Shown piece by piece: positions 1-10,942 of a DNA stretch of 46,905 nt. The stretch's first letter is position 1; each line of letters opens with the position of its first letter. Where the stretch lies: contig NZ_LZHW01000109.1 of assembly GCF_001667265.1 (NCBI RefSeq), positions 1 through 46,905 of the forward strand, written 5' to 3'. The translations under genes and the position numbers were made by a program. The notes under the pieces were generated by a model that worked only from the letters and a program-made list of their open reading frames with translations, was not told the DNA's origin and ran no database searches. This DNA is from Mycobacterium sp. ACS4331. Its GTDB lineage: Bacteria; Actinomycetota; Actinomycetes; Mycobacteriales; Mycobacteriaceae.

Positions 1-111
1 CACGGGGAGTGCAAGATGTGGCAAAAAACAACAAACAAAAACCACCAAACACACTATTGAGTTCTCAAACAACAGACGAGATTGTCTTGATTTTGCCCGT
101 TTCAGGGCAAC
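1..111 (-). promoter_or_regulatory. rRNA operon 5' leader with antitermination box
   Basis: Read on the minus strand this is the transcribed leader upstream of a 16S rRNA gene that would begin beyond the left edge. It carries the conserved mycobacterial sequence TTGTTTGAGAACTCAA (complement of about 58-73), the Box A-type antitermination element, followed by a T-rich stretch. Close to the expected transcription start lies a hairpin, TTGCCC/GGGCAA (93-110). The murA-leader-rrs order is the standard mycobacterial rrnA arrangement. The 16S gene itself is not in the window. Confidence 0.85.
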
Positions 112-117
112 CCTGCC

Positions 118-146
118 AGCTTAAACTATCTGATCCGGCGAGTCAA
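118..146 (-). promoter_or_regulatory. rrnA promoter proximal to the leader (PCL1/P1-like)
   Basis: On the minus strand there is a -35 TTGACT (141-146), a 17-base spacer and a -10 TAAGCT (118-123), followed by GGCAGGG. The M. tuberculosis rrn promoter as I recall it is TTGACT-N18-TAGACT-GGCAGGG, so the match includes the bases around the start site. Transcription should start near 111. Confidence 0.75.
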
Positions 147-181
147 GCTTCTCTGTCTCCGCTCTCGCGGCGACGTGTGAA

Positions 182-211
182 ACATTAGATCGGAGTGACT
201 TTCGAAGTCAA
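182..211 (-). promoter_or_regulatory. second, upstream rrnA promoter
   Basis: On the minus strand there is a -35 TTGACT (206-211), an 18-base spacer and a -10 TAATGT (182-187). It lies between the murA stop and the proximal promoter. Tandem promoters in the murA-rrs gap are usual in fast-growing mycobacteria. Confidence 0.65.
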
Positions 212-256
212 ATCGCCTGGTCAGAGGCGTTTCCCTGCGAACGTCGGGGCGTCGGC

Positions 257-1510
257 CTAGCTGACACGCTCGATCTCGGCCCCCAGGCTGACCAGGTTCT
301 CCACGAACAACGGGTACCCGCGATCGATGTGGTAGACGTCGTGCACTTCGGTGTCGCCGTCGGCGACCAGGCCCGCGAGCACCAGGCCAGCGCCGGCGCG
401 GATGTCCGAGGACCACACGGGCGCACTCGACAGCTGCGGGATCCCCCGGACGACGGCATGGTGGCCATCGGTCCTGGCATCCGCCCCGAGCCGGATCATC
501 TCCTCGACGAAGCGGAACCGTGCCTCGAAGACGTTCTCGGTGATCATCGAGGTCCCATCCGAGATCGCCGCCAGCCCGATCGCCATCGGTTGCAGGTCGG
601 TCGGGAAACCCGGGAACGGCAGGGTCGCGACATTCACCGCCTTGGGCCGCTCGTACTGCACGACCCGGAACCCGTCGTCGCTCTGCGTGACGGTGGCTCC
701 CACGTCGTGCAGCTTGTGCAGCACCAACTGGAGATGGGCCGGATCGATTCCGGTGACCGTGATGTCTCCCCTGGTCATCGCGGCAGCGATACCCCAGGTG
801 GCCGCGACGATGCGGTCGCCGATCACCCGATGCTCTGTGGGATGCAGCTTGTCCACGCCGGTGATCGTCAGCGTGGACGAACCCGCACCCTCGACCTGGG
901 CCCCCATCTGGTTGAGCATGTCGCAGAGGTCCACCACGTCGGGCTCCCGTGCCACGTTGTGGATCGTCGTCACGCCCTTGGCCAAGACCGCGGCCATCAG
1001 GATGTTCTCGGTTGCCCCCACCGACGGGAATTCCAACTGGATCTCGGCGCCGTGCAGTTCATCGGCTTCGGCAACGACGCATCCGTGCTCGATGTTGCAG
1101 TCCGCCCCGAGTTGCCGCAGGCCGGACTGATGCATGTCGAGGGGCCGCGAGCCGATCGCGTCACCACCTGGCAGCGCAACCTTGGCGCGTTTGCATCTGC
1201 CGACCAGCGGGCCGAGCACGCAGACCGATGCGCGGAACTGTCTGACCGCCGCGAAGTCGGCGTCGTACTTCGGCTCATCGGGAGACGTGATGCGCACGAC
1301 GTCGCCCTCGAGCTCGACCGTCGCACCGAGGCCTCGCAACACCTCCGCCATCAGCGGAACGTCCAGGATGTCCGGGCAGTTGGTGATCGTCGTCGTCCCC
1401 TCGGCCAGCAGACTGGCGGCCATCAGTTTGAGCACGCTGTTCTTGGCGCCACCGACAGCAACTTGTCCAGACAACCTGTTGCCGCCGGTCACCACGAAAC
1501 GCTCACTCAC
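257..1510 (-). CDS. murA: UDP-N-acetylglucosamine 1-carboxyvinyltransferase MurA
   Basis: MurA transfers enolpyruvate from PEP to UDP-GlcNAc, the first committed step of peptidoglycan synthesis, in the cytoplasm. The 417-residue protein has the family's substrate Lys-Asn pair (GAKNS, residues 22-26) and the loop PGGDAIGSRP. The residue corresponding to the catalytic, fosfomycin-alkylated Cys115 of E. coli is Asp117 here, the known basis of intrinsic fosfomycin resistance in mycobacteria. I chose the GTG at 1510 (VSERFVVTGG), not the ATG at 1558: it matches the start of known mycobacterial MurA proteins, and a good promoter (1517-1545) ends 6 bases before it. The gene lies directly upstream of the rRNA operon and diverges from the adenosyltransferase gene. 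Confidence 0.95.
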   Translation of the reverse strand: MSERFVVTGGNRLSGQVAVGGAKNSVLKLMAASLLAEGTTTITNCPDILDVPLMAEVLRGLGATVELEGDVVRITSPDEPKYDADFAAVRQFRASVCVLGPLVGRCKRAKVALPGGDAIGSRPLDMHQSGLRQLGADCNIEHGCVVAEADELHGAEIQLEFPSVGATENILMAAVLAKGVTTIHNVAREPDVVDLCDMLNQMGAQVEGAGSSTLTITGVDKLHPTEHRVIGDRIVAATWGIAAAMTRGDITVTGIDPAHLQLVLHKLHDVGATVTQSDDGFRVVQYERPKAVNVATLPFPGFPTDLQPMAIGLAAISDGTSMITENVFEARFRFVEEMIRLGADARTDGHHAVVRGIPQLSSAPVWSSDIRAGAGLVLAGLVADGDTEVHDVYHIDRGYPLFVENLVSLGAEIERVS

Positions 1511-1516
1511 GCGGTA

Positions 1517-1545
1517 AGTGTAAGCAGCGAAGGAGCACGTGTCAG
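1517..1545 (-). promoter_or_regulatory. murA promoter, predicted leaderless
   Basis: On the minus strand there is a -35 CTGACA (1540-1545), a 17-base spacer and a -10 TACACT (1517-1522). Six bases (TACCGC) separate the -10 from the GTG at 1510, so transcription should begin at or next to the start codon, giving a leaderless mRNA. This also rules against the longer reading frame. Confidence 0.6.
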
Positions 1546-1581
1546 TCAGCTCGGCCACACGCCACGGGTACGGTTTGGGCC

Positions 1582-2169
1582 ATGGGAGTTCACCTGACCC
1601 GCATCTACACCCGCACCGGCGACGACGGCACCACGGGACTCAGCGATTTCTCCCGCGTCAGCAAGAATGACGCCCGGCTGATCGCCTACGCGGACTGTGA
1701 CGAAGCCAACGCGGCGATCGGCGCCGCCGTGGCTCTCGGCTCCCCTGATCAGCAAATCGCTGACGTGTTGCGCCAGATTCAGAACGACCTCTTCGACGCC
1801 GGAGCGGACCTGTCGACCCCCGTCGTGGAGAACCCCGAGTACCCGCCGCTGCGCATCCAACAGGCCTACATCGACCGCCTCGAGCGGTGGTGCGACGAGT
1901 TCAACGAGGCGCTGCCGGCGTTGAATTCGTTCATCCTGCCCGGCGGCACCGCGCTGTCAGCGCTGCTGCACGTGGCGCGCACCGTGACCCGGCGAGCCGA
2001 ACGGTCGGCCTGGACGGCGGTCGACAGGCATGGCGACTCGGTGAGCGTGCTGCCGGCGAAGTACCTCAACCGGCTCTCTGATCTGCTTTTCATCCTGTCC
2101 CGCGTCGCCAACCCAGACGGGGACGTGCTGTGGAAGCCAGGCGGGGGCCAGTCCACGACGCAGGACTGA
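1582..2169 (+). CDS. PduO-type ATP:cob(I)alamin adenosyltransferase
   Basis: The enzyme transfers the adenosyl group of ATP to cob(I)alamin to form adenosylcobalamin, the cofactor of enzymes such as methylmalonyl-CoA mutase. The 195-residue protein has the N-terminal ATP-binding motif TRTGDDGTTGL (residues about 10-20), the RRAER helix and the C-terminal LPAKYLNRLSDLLF helix of the PduO/CobA2 family. It is the usual length for a single-domain member and corresponds by position to Rv1314c. It is the only plus-strand gene between the rrn leader and the proline-rich gene. A TACGGT hexamer 7 bases before the ATG (1569-1574) suggests a leaderless transcript. Its stop lies 10 bases from the convergent DUF2550 gene. 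Confidence 0.92.
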   Translation: MGVHLTRIYTRTGDDGTTGLSDFSRVSKNDARLIAYADCDEANAAIGAAVALGSPDQQIADVLRQIQNDLFDAGADLSTPVVENPEYPPLRIQQAYIDRLERWCDEFNEALPALNSFILPGGTALSALLHVARTVTRRAERSAWTAVDRHGDSVSVLPAKYLNRLSDLLFILSRVANPDGDVLWKPGGGQSTTQD

Positions 2170-2179
2170 CCGCGCCGAT

Positions 2180-2638
2180 TCAGGGACTCGTGCGCCGCGA
2201 TCGCGGATTCGGCCGGGACTCGAACCACGACAGGAACGCCGTGAGCGCGCCGCGATCCAGGGCGATTTCATAACCACTGCGGCGTTCGGGCCGCTCGGCC
2301 CCCGTGTCACGCAGTTCCAGGACGACGATCTCATCGGTCATGATGTCGAACTCGTCGCCGCGTGGCGCACGACGCGCCACGATCTCAATCCCGCGCCGGC
2401 TCAACCGGCGATCGGGCCACCAACGCAGGCTGGAGAGGCGGTAGAACACCGCCTCTCCGCCGCGATAACGAATCACTCCATGCCGCCAGCCGTGGCCGGC
2501 GACTGCCGGGATGTCCCGAAGGATCGCCGCCGTACCACCCTGTCGCAACTTCCACAGGCGGTAGCACAACGCCAACACGAGCAGGAACAGCCCGCACACC
2601 AGCACGACCATCACTGCCATGGACGTGCTCAGCGTCAT
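2180..2638 (-). CDS. DUF2550 single-pass membrane protein
   Basis: This 152-residue protein has one N-terminal transmembrane helix (residues about 8-28) followed by a basic cytoplasmic domain with WWPDRR and RRGIEIVARR. It matches the actinobacterial DUF2550 family (Rv1312 by position). It begins 5 bases after the atpC stop, so it is probably the last gene of the ATP synthase transcript. Its function is not known; conserved linkage to atpC hints at a role around the F1Fo enzyme, which is inference only. Confidence 0.85.
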   Translation of the reverse strand: MTLSTSMAVMVVLVCGLFLLVLALCYRLWKLRQGGTAAILRDIPAVAGHGWRHGVIRYRGGEAVFYRLSSLRWWPDRRLSRRGIEIVARRAPRGDEFDIMTDEIVVLELRDTGAERPERRSGYEIALDRGALTAFLSWFESRPNPRSRRTSP

Positions 2639-2643
2639 CTGAG

Positions 2644-3009
2644 TCAGTCGAGCTGCCCGACGGCGCGAAGCCGCGCACGACCGCGGGCCGCGATCGCCGG
2701 ATCCTCCGACTCCGAGTCGGCCTTGGCCGCATCAGCGTCGATTTCGGACTCGAACGCCGCCGACTCGGCCAGGATGATCACGCCCTCTTCGGTGACCGAC
2801 AAGAAGCCACCGTCGACGGCGATCCGCAGATCGTCCTCGCCTTCACGCTCGACACGCACCATCGCGTCGTCGACCAACTGGGCGACCAGCGGGATGTGCC
2901 GCGGCAGGATGCCGATTTCGCCGGCGGTGGTGCGGGTGAACACGAACGTGGCCTTACCCGACCAGATCTGCCGCTCCACGGCGACGATGTCGACGTCAAG
3001 TTCAGCCAT
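2644..3009 (-). CDS. atpC: ATP synthase F1 epsilon subunit
   Basis: The epsilon subunit is part of the F1 central stalk, attaching gamma to the c-ring and modulating ATP hydrolysis. The 121-residue protein has the beta-sandwich start (AELDVDIVAVERQIWSG) and the PRHIPLVAQL segment typical of the family. The C-terminal helical part is short, as in other mycobacteria (E. coli epsilon is about 139 residues). It is the last F1Fo structural gene of the operon, 42 bases after atpD. Confidence 0.96.
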   Translation of the reverse strand: MAELDVDIVAVERQIWSGKATFVFTRTTAGEIGILPRHIPLVAQLVDDAMVRVEREGEDDLRIAVDGGFLSVTEEGVIILAESAAFESEIDADAAKADSESEDPAIAARGRARLRAVGQLD

Positions 3010-3051
3010 CGTGCACCACCTTTCCGTTCGCTCGGCCTACGGTCACCGCGC

Positions 3052-4488
<1,437 letters not shown>

Positions 4489-4529
4489 ATCTTTTCGCTT
4501 TCCTACTGGGGGTGGGTCCTGGGGAGTGT

Positions 4530-5459
4530 TTAGCCTGCTGCGTCGGCCAACGCGTTGGCGCCGCCCACGATCTCGCTGATTTCCTGGGTGATCTGCGCCT
4601 GCCGTTCGCGGTTGGCCTCGAGCGTCAGCGCCTTGATCAGATCGTCGGCGTTGTCGCTCGCGGACTTCATCGCGCGACGACGGGCCGCCGACTCCGAGGC
4701 CGCGGCCTCGAGCAGAGCGGCGTACACGCGGGTCGCCACATAACGCGGAAGCAGCGCCCCGAACAGGGTCTCGGCATCCGGCTCGAAGGAGAACAGGGTC
4801 TGCGGGCCCTTGTCCTCGTCCTCGCCGACGTACTCGACCACCATCGGTGCGATCCGACGCGCCTCGGCGGTCTGCGACAGCATCGACTTGAACTCGGTGA
4901 ACACGATGTGGAGTTCGTCGACCCCGAGGATGCCGTCGGCACCCGCGTCGTCGCCCTCATCGTCGACACCGGACATGAAGGACGCGACGAGCGTGTCCGC
5001 GATCTCCTTGGCGTCCTCGTAGGTCGGCCTCTCGGAGAAGCCCGTCCACGACTCGGTGACCTCACGCTGGCGGAAGCTGTAGTAGCCCAGAGCCTTTCGG
5101 CCCACCGCGTAGAGAACGGTCTCCTTGCCCTCTTCCCGAAGCAGGGCCTGCAGTTCCTCGGCCTGCCGCAGCACGTTGGCGTTGTACGCGCCGCACAGAC
5201 CGCGGTCCGACGACACCACCAGCACAGCCGCGCGCCGGGGGTTCTCGCGTTCCACCAGCAGCGGGTGATCCAACGCACTGGCGCCGGCCAGGTTGGTCAG
5301 CATGTTGGTGATCTCCTCGGCGTAGGGCCGGGCCGCTTCGACCCGGGCCTGCGCCTTGGCGATCCGCGACGTCGCGATCAGCTCCTGGGCCTTGGTGATC
5401 TTCTTGATCGACCCGGCGGAGCGGATGCGGCCGCGCAATTCGCGCAGTGTGGCTGCCAT
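4530..5459 (-). CDS. atpG: ATP synthase F1 gamma subunit
   Basis: Gamma is the rotating central shaft of F1. The 309-residue protein begins with MAATLRELRGRIRSAGSIKKITKA and ends with the conserved RQAQITQEISEIVGGANAL helix. The acidic segment SGVDDEGDDAGADG (around residues 160-175) matches the mycobacteria-specific gamma loop, absent from E. coli and linked by published work to suppressed ATP hydrolysis. It is 15 bases downstream of atpA. Confidence 0.97.
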   Translation of the reverse strand: MAATLRELRGRIRSAGSIKKITKAQELIATSRIAKAQARVEAARPYAEEITNMLTNLAGASALDHPLLVERENPRRAAVLVVSSDRGLCGAYNANVLRQAEELQALLREEGKETVLYAVGRKALGYYSFRQREVTESWTGFSERPTYEDAKEIADTLVASFMSGVDDEGDDAGADGILGVDELHIVFTEFKSMLSQTAEARRIAPMVVEYVGEDEDKGPQTLFSFEPDAETLFGALLPRYVATRVYAALLEAAASESAARRRAMKSASDNADDLIKALTLEANRERQAQITQEISEIVGGANALADAAG

Positions 5460-5474
5460 CTGTTTTCCAGATCC

Positions 5475-7124
<1,650 letters not shown>

Positions 7125-7177
7125 GGTTTTTCGTCTTCCTACCTTGCTTTGAACGGGTGGTCTGTGGGGTGGGTGCG

Positions 7178-8515
7178 TCAGTCCGGCAGCTGCGCTTGCG
7201 CAGCGGCCAGGCGGGATGCAATCGATCCGTCGATGACCTCGTCACCAACGGCGATCGACAGACCGCCGAGCAGCTCCGGGTCGACATTCAGCTGCACGTA
7301 GACGGGACGGCCATAGATGCGCGCCAGCACGTCCGACAGCCGGGTGCGTTGTGTGTCGGAGAGCTCTGCCGCCGCGCTGACGTGCGCAACCACCTCTCCC
7401 CGGCGTGCGACCGCGAGTTCAGCGAGGTCCAGGACGGCCTCGTCGGCGCGTTCGCCGTGAAGCAGCCGGACGGTCTGAGTCAGCAGCGCCTTGGCGGTCT
7501 GATTCACGTCGCTGCCACGGAGGACCTTCTCGAGCAGGCCGATCCGGGTGTCGGCAGGCACGGCCGCGTAATCGCTGAGCAGGCTGGCCAGTCGGGGCTC
7601 CTCGTCGAGGATCCGACCGAAGCGGAACAGCTGATCCTCCACGGCGTCCACTTCGCCGGCCACCTCGGCGCGCTTGAGAAGCGCGAGGCGAGCGGTGTGC
7701 TCGACGCCGAGGATCAGGTCGGCCTCGGTGGACCAGCGCTGCGACACCGCGGTGCGCAGGAGCTTCAGCGTGGACTCGTCGAGCTTGCCGGTCAGCAGAC
7801 GATCGACGAGGTTGGTCTTGGCCGTCGCATCTTCGGAGGGCTCCGCGAGGTGCTTGGTGAGGACCTGCTCGGAACGCAGCAGCTCCACCACCGAGACCAG
7901 TTCGTCAGCCACCTTGGTGAGGTTGTCCGCGTCCAGACCGCCAGCGACGCTGTCGAACTCGGAGGTCAGCGCGGTCAGCGCCGCGCGCCTGGAGGCCCGC
8001 AGGCGGGCCGACGCGCCGGTCTCGATGACGACCGAGGACGGCGCCATCTCGTCGAGCTCGGCCAGGAAACGGTCGACGGTGGCGGCCTGAGCCGCCGAGT
8101 CGGCAAGGTGAGCGCGGACGAGTTCATCGGCCTTCTGCACGGCTTCGGCACCGAGGTCGCCCCGCAGCTGCCGCACGACCTGCTGGTGCATCAGCTGAAT
8201 CTGTTGTGCGCCTTGAGCCTTGATGCGCTCGGCGTCGACACCGGCCTGCTCTTCGAGCTGGGCGGCGATGCGCGCCGAGTCCTGCTTGGCCTCCTCGGTG
8301 ACCCGAGCTGCCTCGGCGTTGGCGTCAGCCAGGGCCTTGGCGTGCATCGCGTCGGCGTCCGCAAGCTTCTGCGCGGCCGACGCGCTCTCGGCGAGGGCGG
8401 TCCGCACGGCGTCCTGCTGCTTCTGCATCAGGTTCCGCACGGGTGGCACCACCCACTTCACGATGATGAACGCGATCACCGCGAACCCGATCAGCTGGCC
8501 GATGAAAATCGACAT
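7178..8515 (-). CDS. atpFH: ATP synthase fused b-delta subunit
   Basis: This 445-residue protein is the mycobacterial fusion of a second b-type stator subunit with the delta subunit (OSCP). The N-terminus has one membrane helix (residues about 4-22) followed by a long Ala/Glu/Lys-rich coiled coil. The C-terminal half, from about residue 270, is delta-like, ending in the ELLGGLSIAVGDEVIDGSIASRL segment. The ATG directly abuts the atpF stop (TAGATG), which suggests coupled translation and equimolar peripheral-stalk subunits. Confidence 0.96.
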   Translation of the reverse strand: MSIFIGQLIGFAVIAFIIVKWVVPPVRNLMQKQQDAVRTALAESASAAQKLADADAMHAKALADANAEAARVTEEAKQDSARIAAQLEEQAGVDAERIKAQGAQQIQLMHQQVVRQLRGDLGAEAVQKADELVRAHLADSAAQAATVDRFLAELDEMAPSSVVIETGASARLRASRRAALTALTSEFDSVAGGLDADNLTKVADELVSVVELLRSEQVLTKHLAEPSEDATAKTNLVDRLLTGKLDESTLKLLRTAVSQRWSTEADLILGVEHTARLALLKRAEVAGEVDAVEDQLFRFGRILDEEPRLASLLSDYAAVPADTRIGLLEKVLRGSDVNQTAKALLTQTVRLLHGERADEAVLDLAELAVARRGEVVAHVSAAAELSDTQRTRLSDVLARIYGRPVYVQLNVDPELLGGLSIAVGDEVIDGSIASRLAAAQAQLPD

Positions 8516-9031
8516 CTAGGCGCTCCCACCTGATTTCACGTCTACGCCGAGGATGCGGCTGGCCAGAGTGGCCGAGAGCCCATCCACCGACTGCTGCAGT
8601 TCTGCTTCGGTCGCCGAACGCTGCTGGGACAACTGCTCGTCTGCCTGCCGAACGGATTCGGCGACTTCGCCGCTGGCCGTGGCGCGCTTGGCGTCGACGA
8701 CCTGGCGACCCGCGTTGCGGGCCTCGTCACGAATGGCAGACGCCTCTGACCGGGCACCGGTCATGGCCTCTTCGTAGTCGGCCTGAGCGGCCGCGACCTG
8801 CTCGGCCGACTTGCGGTTGTCCGCCGCGGTCTTGGACAGCATGGCCTCACGCTCGGCGAGGACCTTGCTGACCGGCGGCACCACCCACTTCGCGATCACG
8901 CCGAGCGTGATCAAGAAGATGAGCAGCACAACGAAGAAGGTGCCGTTGGGGACCAGGAAGTTACTGGTCCCCCCGCCCTCTTCGGCGGCCGCCAATACGG
9001 CGACCGGCGCTGATCCAGTCAGTTCACCCAT
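8516..9031 (-). CDS. atpF: ATP synthase Fo b subunit
   Basis: This is a peripheral stalk subunit of Fo. The 171-residue protein has one hydrophobic segment (residues about 28-48, FFVVLLIFLITLGVIAKWVV) and a long charged helix for dimerisation with the b part of AtpFH. It sits 9 bases after atpE. Confidence 0.95.
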   Translation of the reverse strand: MGELTGSAPVAVLAAAEEGGGTSNFLVPNGTFFVVLLIFLITLGVIAKWVVPPVSKVLAEREAMLSKTAADNRKSAEQVAAAQADYEEAMTGARSEASAIRDEARNAGRQVVDAKRATASGEVAESVRQADEQLSQQRSATEAELQQSVDGLSATLASRILGVDVKSGGSA

Positions 9032-9040
9032 GCCGATGGA

Positions 9041-9301
9041 TTACTGCAGGCCCGGGGTGGCGAAGACGAACAGCGCCATGAAGGCCAGGTTGATGAAGTA
9101 CGCAGCCTCGACCAGACCGACGGTGATGAAGAACGGCGTGAACAGCCGGCCCTGGGCCTCGGGCTGCCGGGCGATGCCCGAGATCAGGGCGTTACCCGCG
9201 ATGCCGTCACCAATGCCAGCGCCGATGGCACCGCCACCCATGATCAGACCGCCGCCGATCAGAGCGCCTGCCGTGATGAGGGCGTTGGGATCGAGTTCCA
9301 T
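9041..9301 (-). CDS. atpE: ATP synthase Fo c subunit
   Basis: The 86-residue hairpin of two membrane helices forms the proton-driven c-ring. The essential proton-carrying carboxylate is Glu65, within GLVEAAYFI. The residues that contact the drug bedaquiline are in their usual susceptible form: Asp32, Glu65, Ala67 and Ile70 (numbering of this protein; Asp28, Glu61, Ala63, Ile66 in M. tuberculosis). The sequence is nearly identical to M. smegmatis AtpE as I recall it. Confidence 0.97.
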   Translation of the reverse strand: MELDPNALITAGALIGGGLIMGGGAIGAGIGDGIAGNALISGIARQPEAQGRLFTPFFITVGLVEAAYFINLAFMALFVFATPGLQ

Positions 9302-9399
9302 TCCTTTTATCCTCCTTGATAACTGGTGGCCGTGCCGCCAGAGTTCGTGGTCGTTACGTCGTAGGGACTTGGGACTAGCGCAGTGCTGCTCAGTGTGTG

Positions 9400-10173
9400 T
9401 CAGTGCTCATCGTGGTCCAGCTCCATCGCCTGGCTGAAGTACAGGATGGTCAGCAGCGAGAAGATGAAGGCCTGGATCAGACCGACGAACAGGTCGAAGG
9501 TCTTCCAGATGGCGTTGGGCGCCCACTGGATGTACCAGGGGAACATCGCGATCAGCGCGACCAGGATGCCGCCGGCGAAGATGTTGCCGAAAAGACGGAG
9601 GGCCAGCGAGATCGGCTTGGCCAGTTCTTCGACGATGTTGATCGGGGCCAGGAAGGCGACGTGGCCCTTGACGACCTTGACCGGGTGGCCGACGATGCCG
9701 CGCCGCCAGATGCCGGCCGCGTGGTAGCAGAGGAACACGAACAGCGCGAGCGCCAGCACGAAGTTGATGTCCGAGGCGGGCGCCTTGTACAGCTCGGCCG
9801 CGGCGCCGTCCGCTCCCCCGTACTGCAGGGGCAGCACAGCCAGCCAGTTCGAGATCAGGATGAACACGAAGATCGTGACCGACAGCGGCAGCACGAACGG
9901 GGCGATCTTCATGCCGATCGAGCCCTCGATCTGCTGGCGCATCTGGATCGTCAGCGCCTCCCAGAACAGCTGAACGCCTCCCGGAACACCCGTCGAGGTG
10001 ACCTTGGCCCGCAGGACGAAGGCAAGGCCGATCACGATCAGCGCGGTGATCGCGGTCGCGATGATGGTGTCACCGTTGAACGTCATGCCGAACATTTCGA
10101 ACACCAGCGTGTGGTGACCGACGTGAATGGCGGCGCCGCCACCCTCCTCGGCGGCGAGAACGGTCTCAGTCAT
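9400..10173 (-). CDS. atpB: ATP synthase Fo a subunit
   Basis: Subunit a forms the proton half-channels beside the c-ring. The protein is strongly hydrophobic and has the essential Arg in the helix ISLALRLFGNIFAGG and the C-terminal LIQAFIFSLLTILYFSQAMEL helix. I place the start at the ATG encoding MTETVLAAEE (257 residues), because known mycobacterial AtpB begins there. An in-frame ATG nine codons upstream (10200) is possible. Neither has a strong ribosome binding site. The gap to atpE is 98 bases. Confidence 0.95.
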   Translation of the reverse strand: MTETVLAAEEGGGAAIHVGHHTLVFEMFGMTFNGDTIIATAITALIVIGLAFVLRAKVTSTGVPGGVQLFWEALTIQMRQQIEGSIGMKIAPFVLPLSVTIFVFILISNWLAVLPLQYGGADGAAAELYKAPASDINFVLALALFVFLCYHAAGIWRRGIVGHPVKVVKGHVAFLAPINIVEELAKPISLALRLFGNIFAGGILVALIAMFPWYIQWAPNAIWKTFDLFVGLIQAFIFSLLTILYFSQAMELDHDEH

Positions 10174-10210
10174 CGTTGCCTGAGTGATCGTCTGAGTCAT
10201 TGAGGTCAGC

Positions 10211-10657
10211 TCAACCCTTCGATTCCGTATCCAAGACGTCCAATCCGTTGGCGCGGATCTTGCGCAGCACCGGAAGGCTGGTGCTCATCACGAGAAGCGC
10301 CTGGAAGATCGCCAGTCCGAAAAGAACGCCGATTCCGCCGATGTGCTTGAAGAAGTATGCGGTGGCCAGGGCGATCACCGAGATCACCATCAGGCGCATG
10401 GCCGAGTTGACGGCCATCTTCTTCTTGAGCGGATGTTCCTGAGCGGTGATGGACTCGACCGCGTGGCGGACCATCAACGCGTTGACAAGCCCGATGGCCA
10501 GTCCCAAACCAAAGAAGAGCCCGTAGCCGATGCTTCCGATGAAGCCGGTGGCGAGCACCGCGAGGGCCGTGAGAGCGACGCAGACCATCGCCAGGCGTAC
10601 CGGTCTGAACGCCACGGATGGGAACACCAACGGCGCGTCGTGCGCTGGCGTTGTCAC
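10211..10657 (-). CDS. AtpI-like membrane protein at the head of the atp operon
   Basis: This 148-residue protein has about four hydrophobic segments (for example FIGSIGYGLFFGLGLAIGLV and LMVISVIALATAYFF) and occupies the position of atpI/Rv1303. AtpI-type proteins assist c-ring assembly or ion handling in other bacteria; the role here is inferred from position and topology. The GTG start at 10657 follows a good ribosome binding site (GAGGAG). The gene is 10 bases upstream of the longer atpB reading. Confidence 0.85.
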   Translation of the reverse strand: MTTPAHDAPLVFPSVAFRPVRLAMVCVALTALAVLATGFIGSIGYGLFFGLGLAIGLVNALMVRHAVESITAQEHPLKKKMAVNSAMRLMVISVIALATAYFFKHIGGIGVLFGLAIFQALLVMSTSLPVLRKIRANGLDVLDTESKG

Positions 10658-10942
10658 TGCGACTCCTCTAGCTCGCGGTCGGTGCGTGCCCGATGAGCGT
10701 ATCGGAGGGCAGCGCGCGCGCTGGACTCACCCACGGGGTAGCTCCCTGTAATCGGTCGACGAGCAGTCGACGGTCGGTCTCAAACGGCGCCGATCGGTCA
10801 CTGGGACCGTGGGCCGGGCCGGCAACCCGCGAGGTTTTCGGGTTCTGCGGAGAACCGTACCACATGGTAGAAGGCCGAAACCGGGGCCTACTACAAATCG
10901 TCGTAATCGGCTCGTTTCGGCTGCGCCCGTGGCTGGCCGCAA
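10658..10942. other. Intergenic region upstream of the ATP synthase operon
   Basis: These 285 bases between wecA and the atpI-like gene hold no convincing gene. They should contain an atp operon promoter on the minus strand, but I do not see a clear -35/-10 pair. A short inverted repeat TACCA-CA-TGGTA at 10858-10869 could be a regulator site. Confidence 0.4.

Noticed and set aside
1511..1581. A cobalamin riboswitch before the adenosyltransferase gene
   Set aside because: Only 71 bases separate it from murA and a -10 element lies 7 bases before the ATG, so there is no room for an aptamer.
329..1597. A 422-codon plus-strand frame across murA
   Set aside because: Antisense to a clear MurA gene and covering its promoter; composition is His/Arg/Asp-rich without recognisable domains.
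10668..10942. Short minus-strand frames upstream of the atp operon as a leader peptide
   Set aside because: No ribosome binding site and no conserved features; two of them overlap in different frames, so coding is unsupported.
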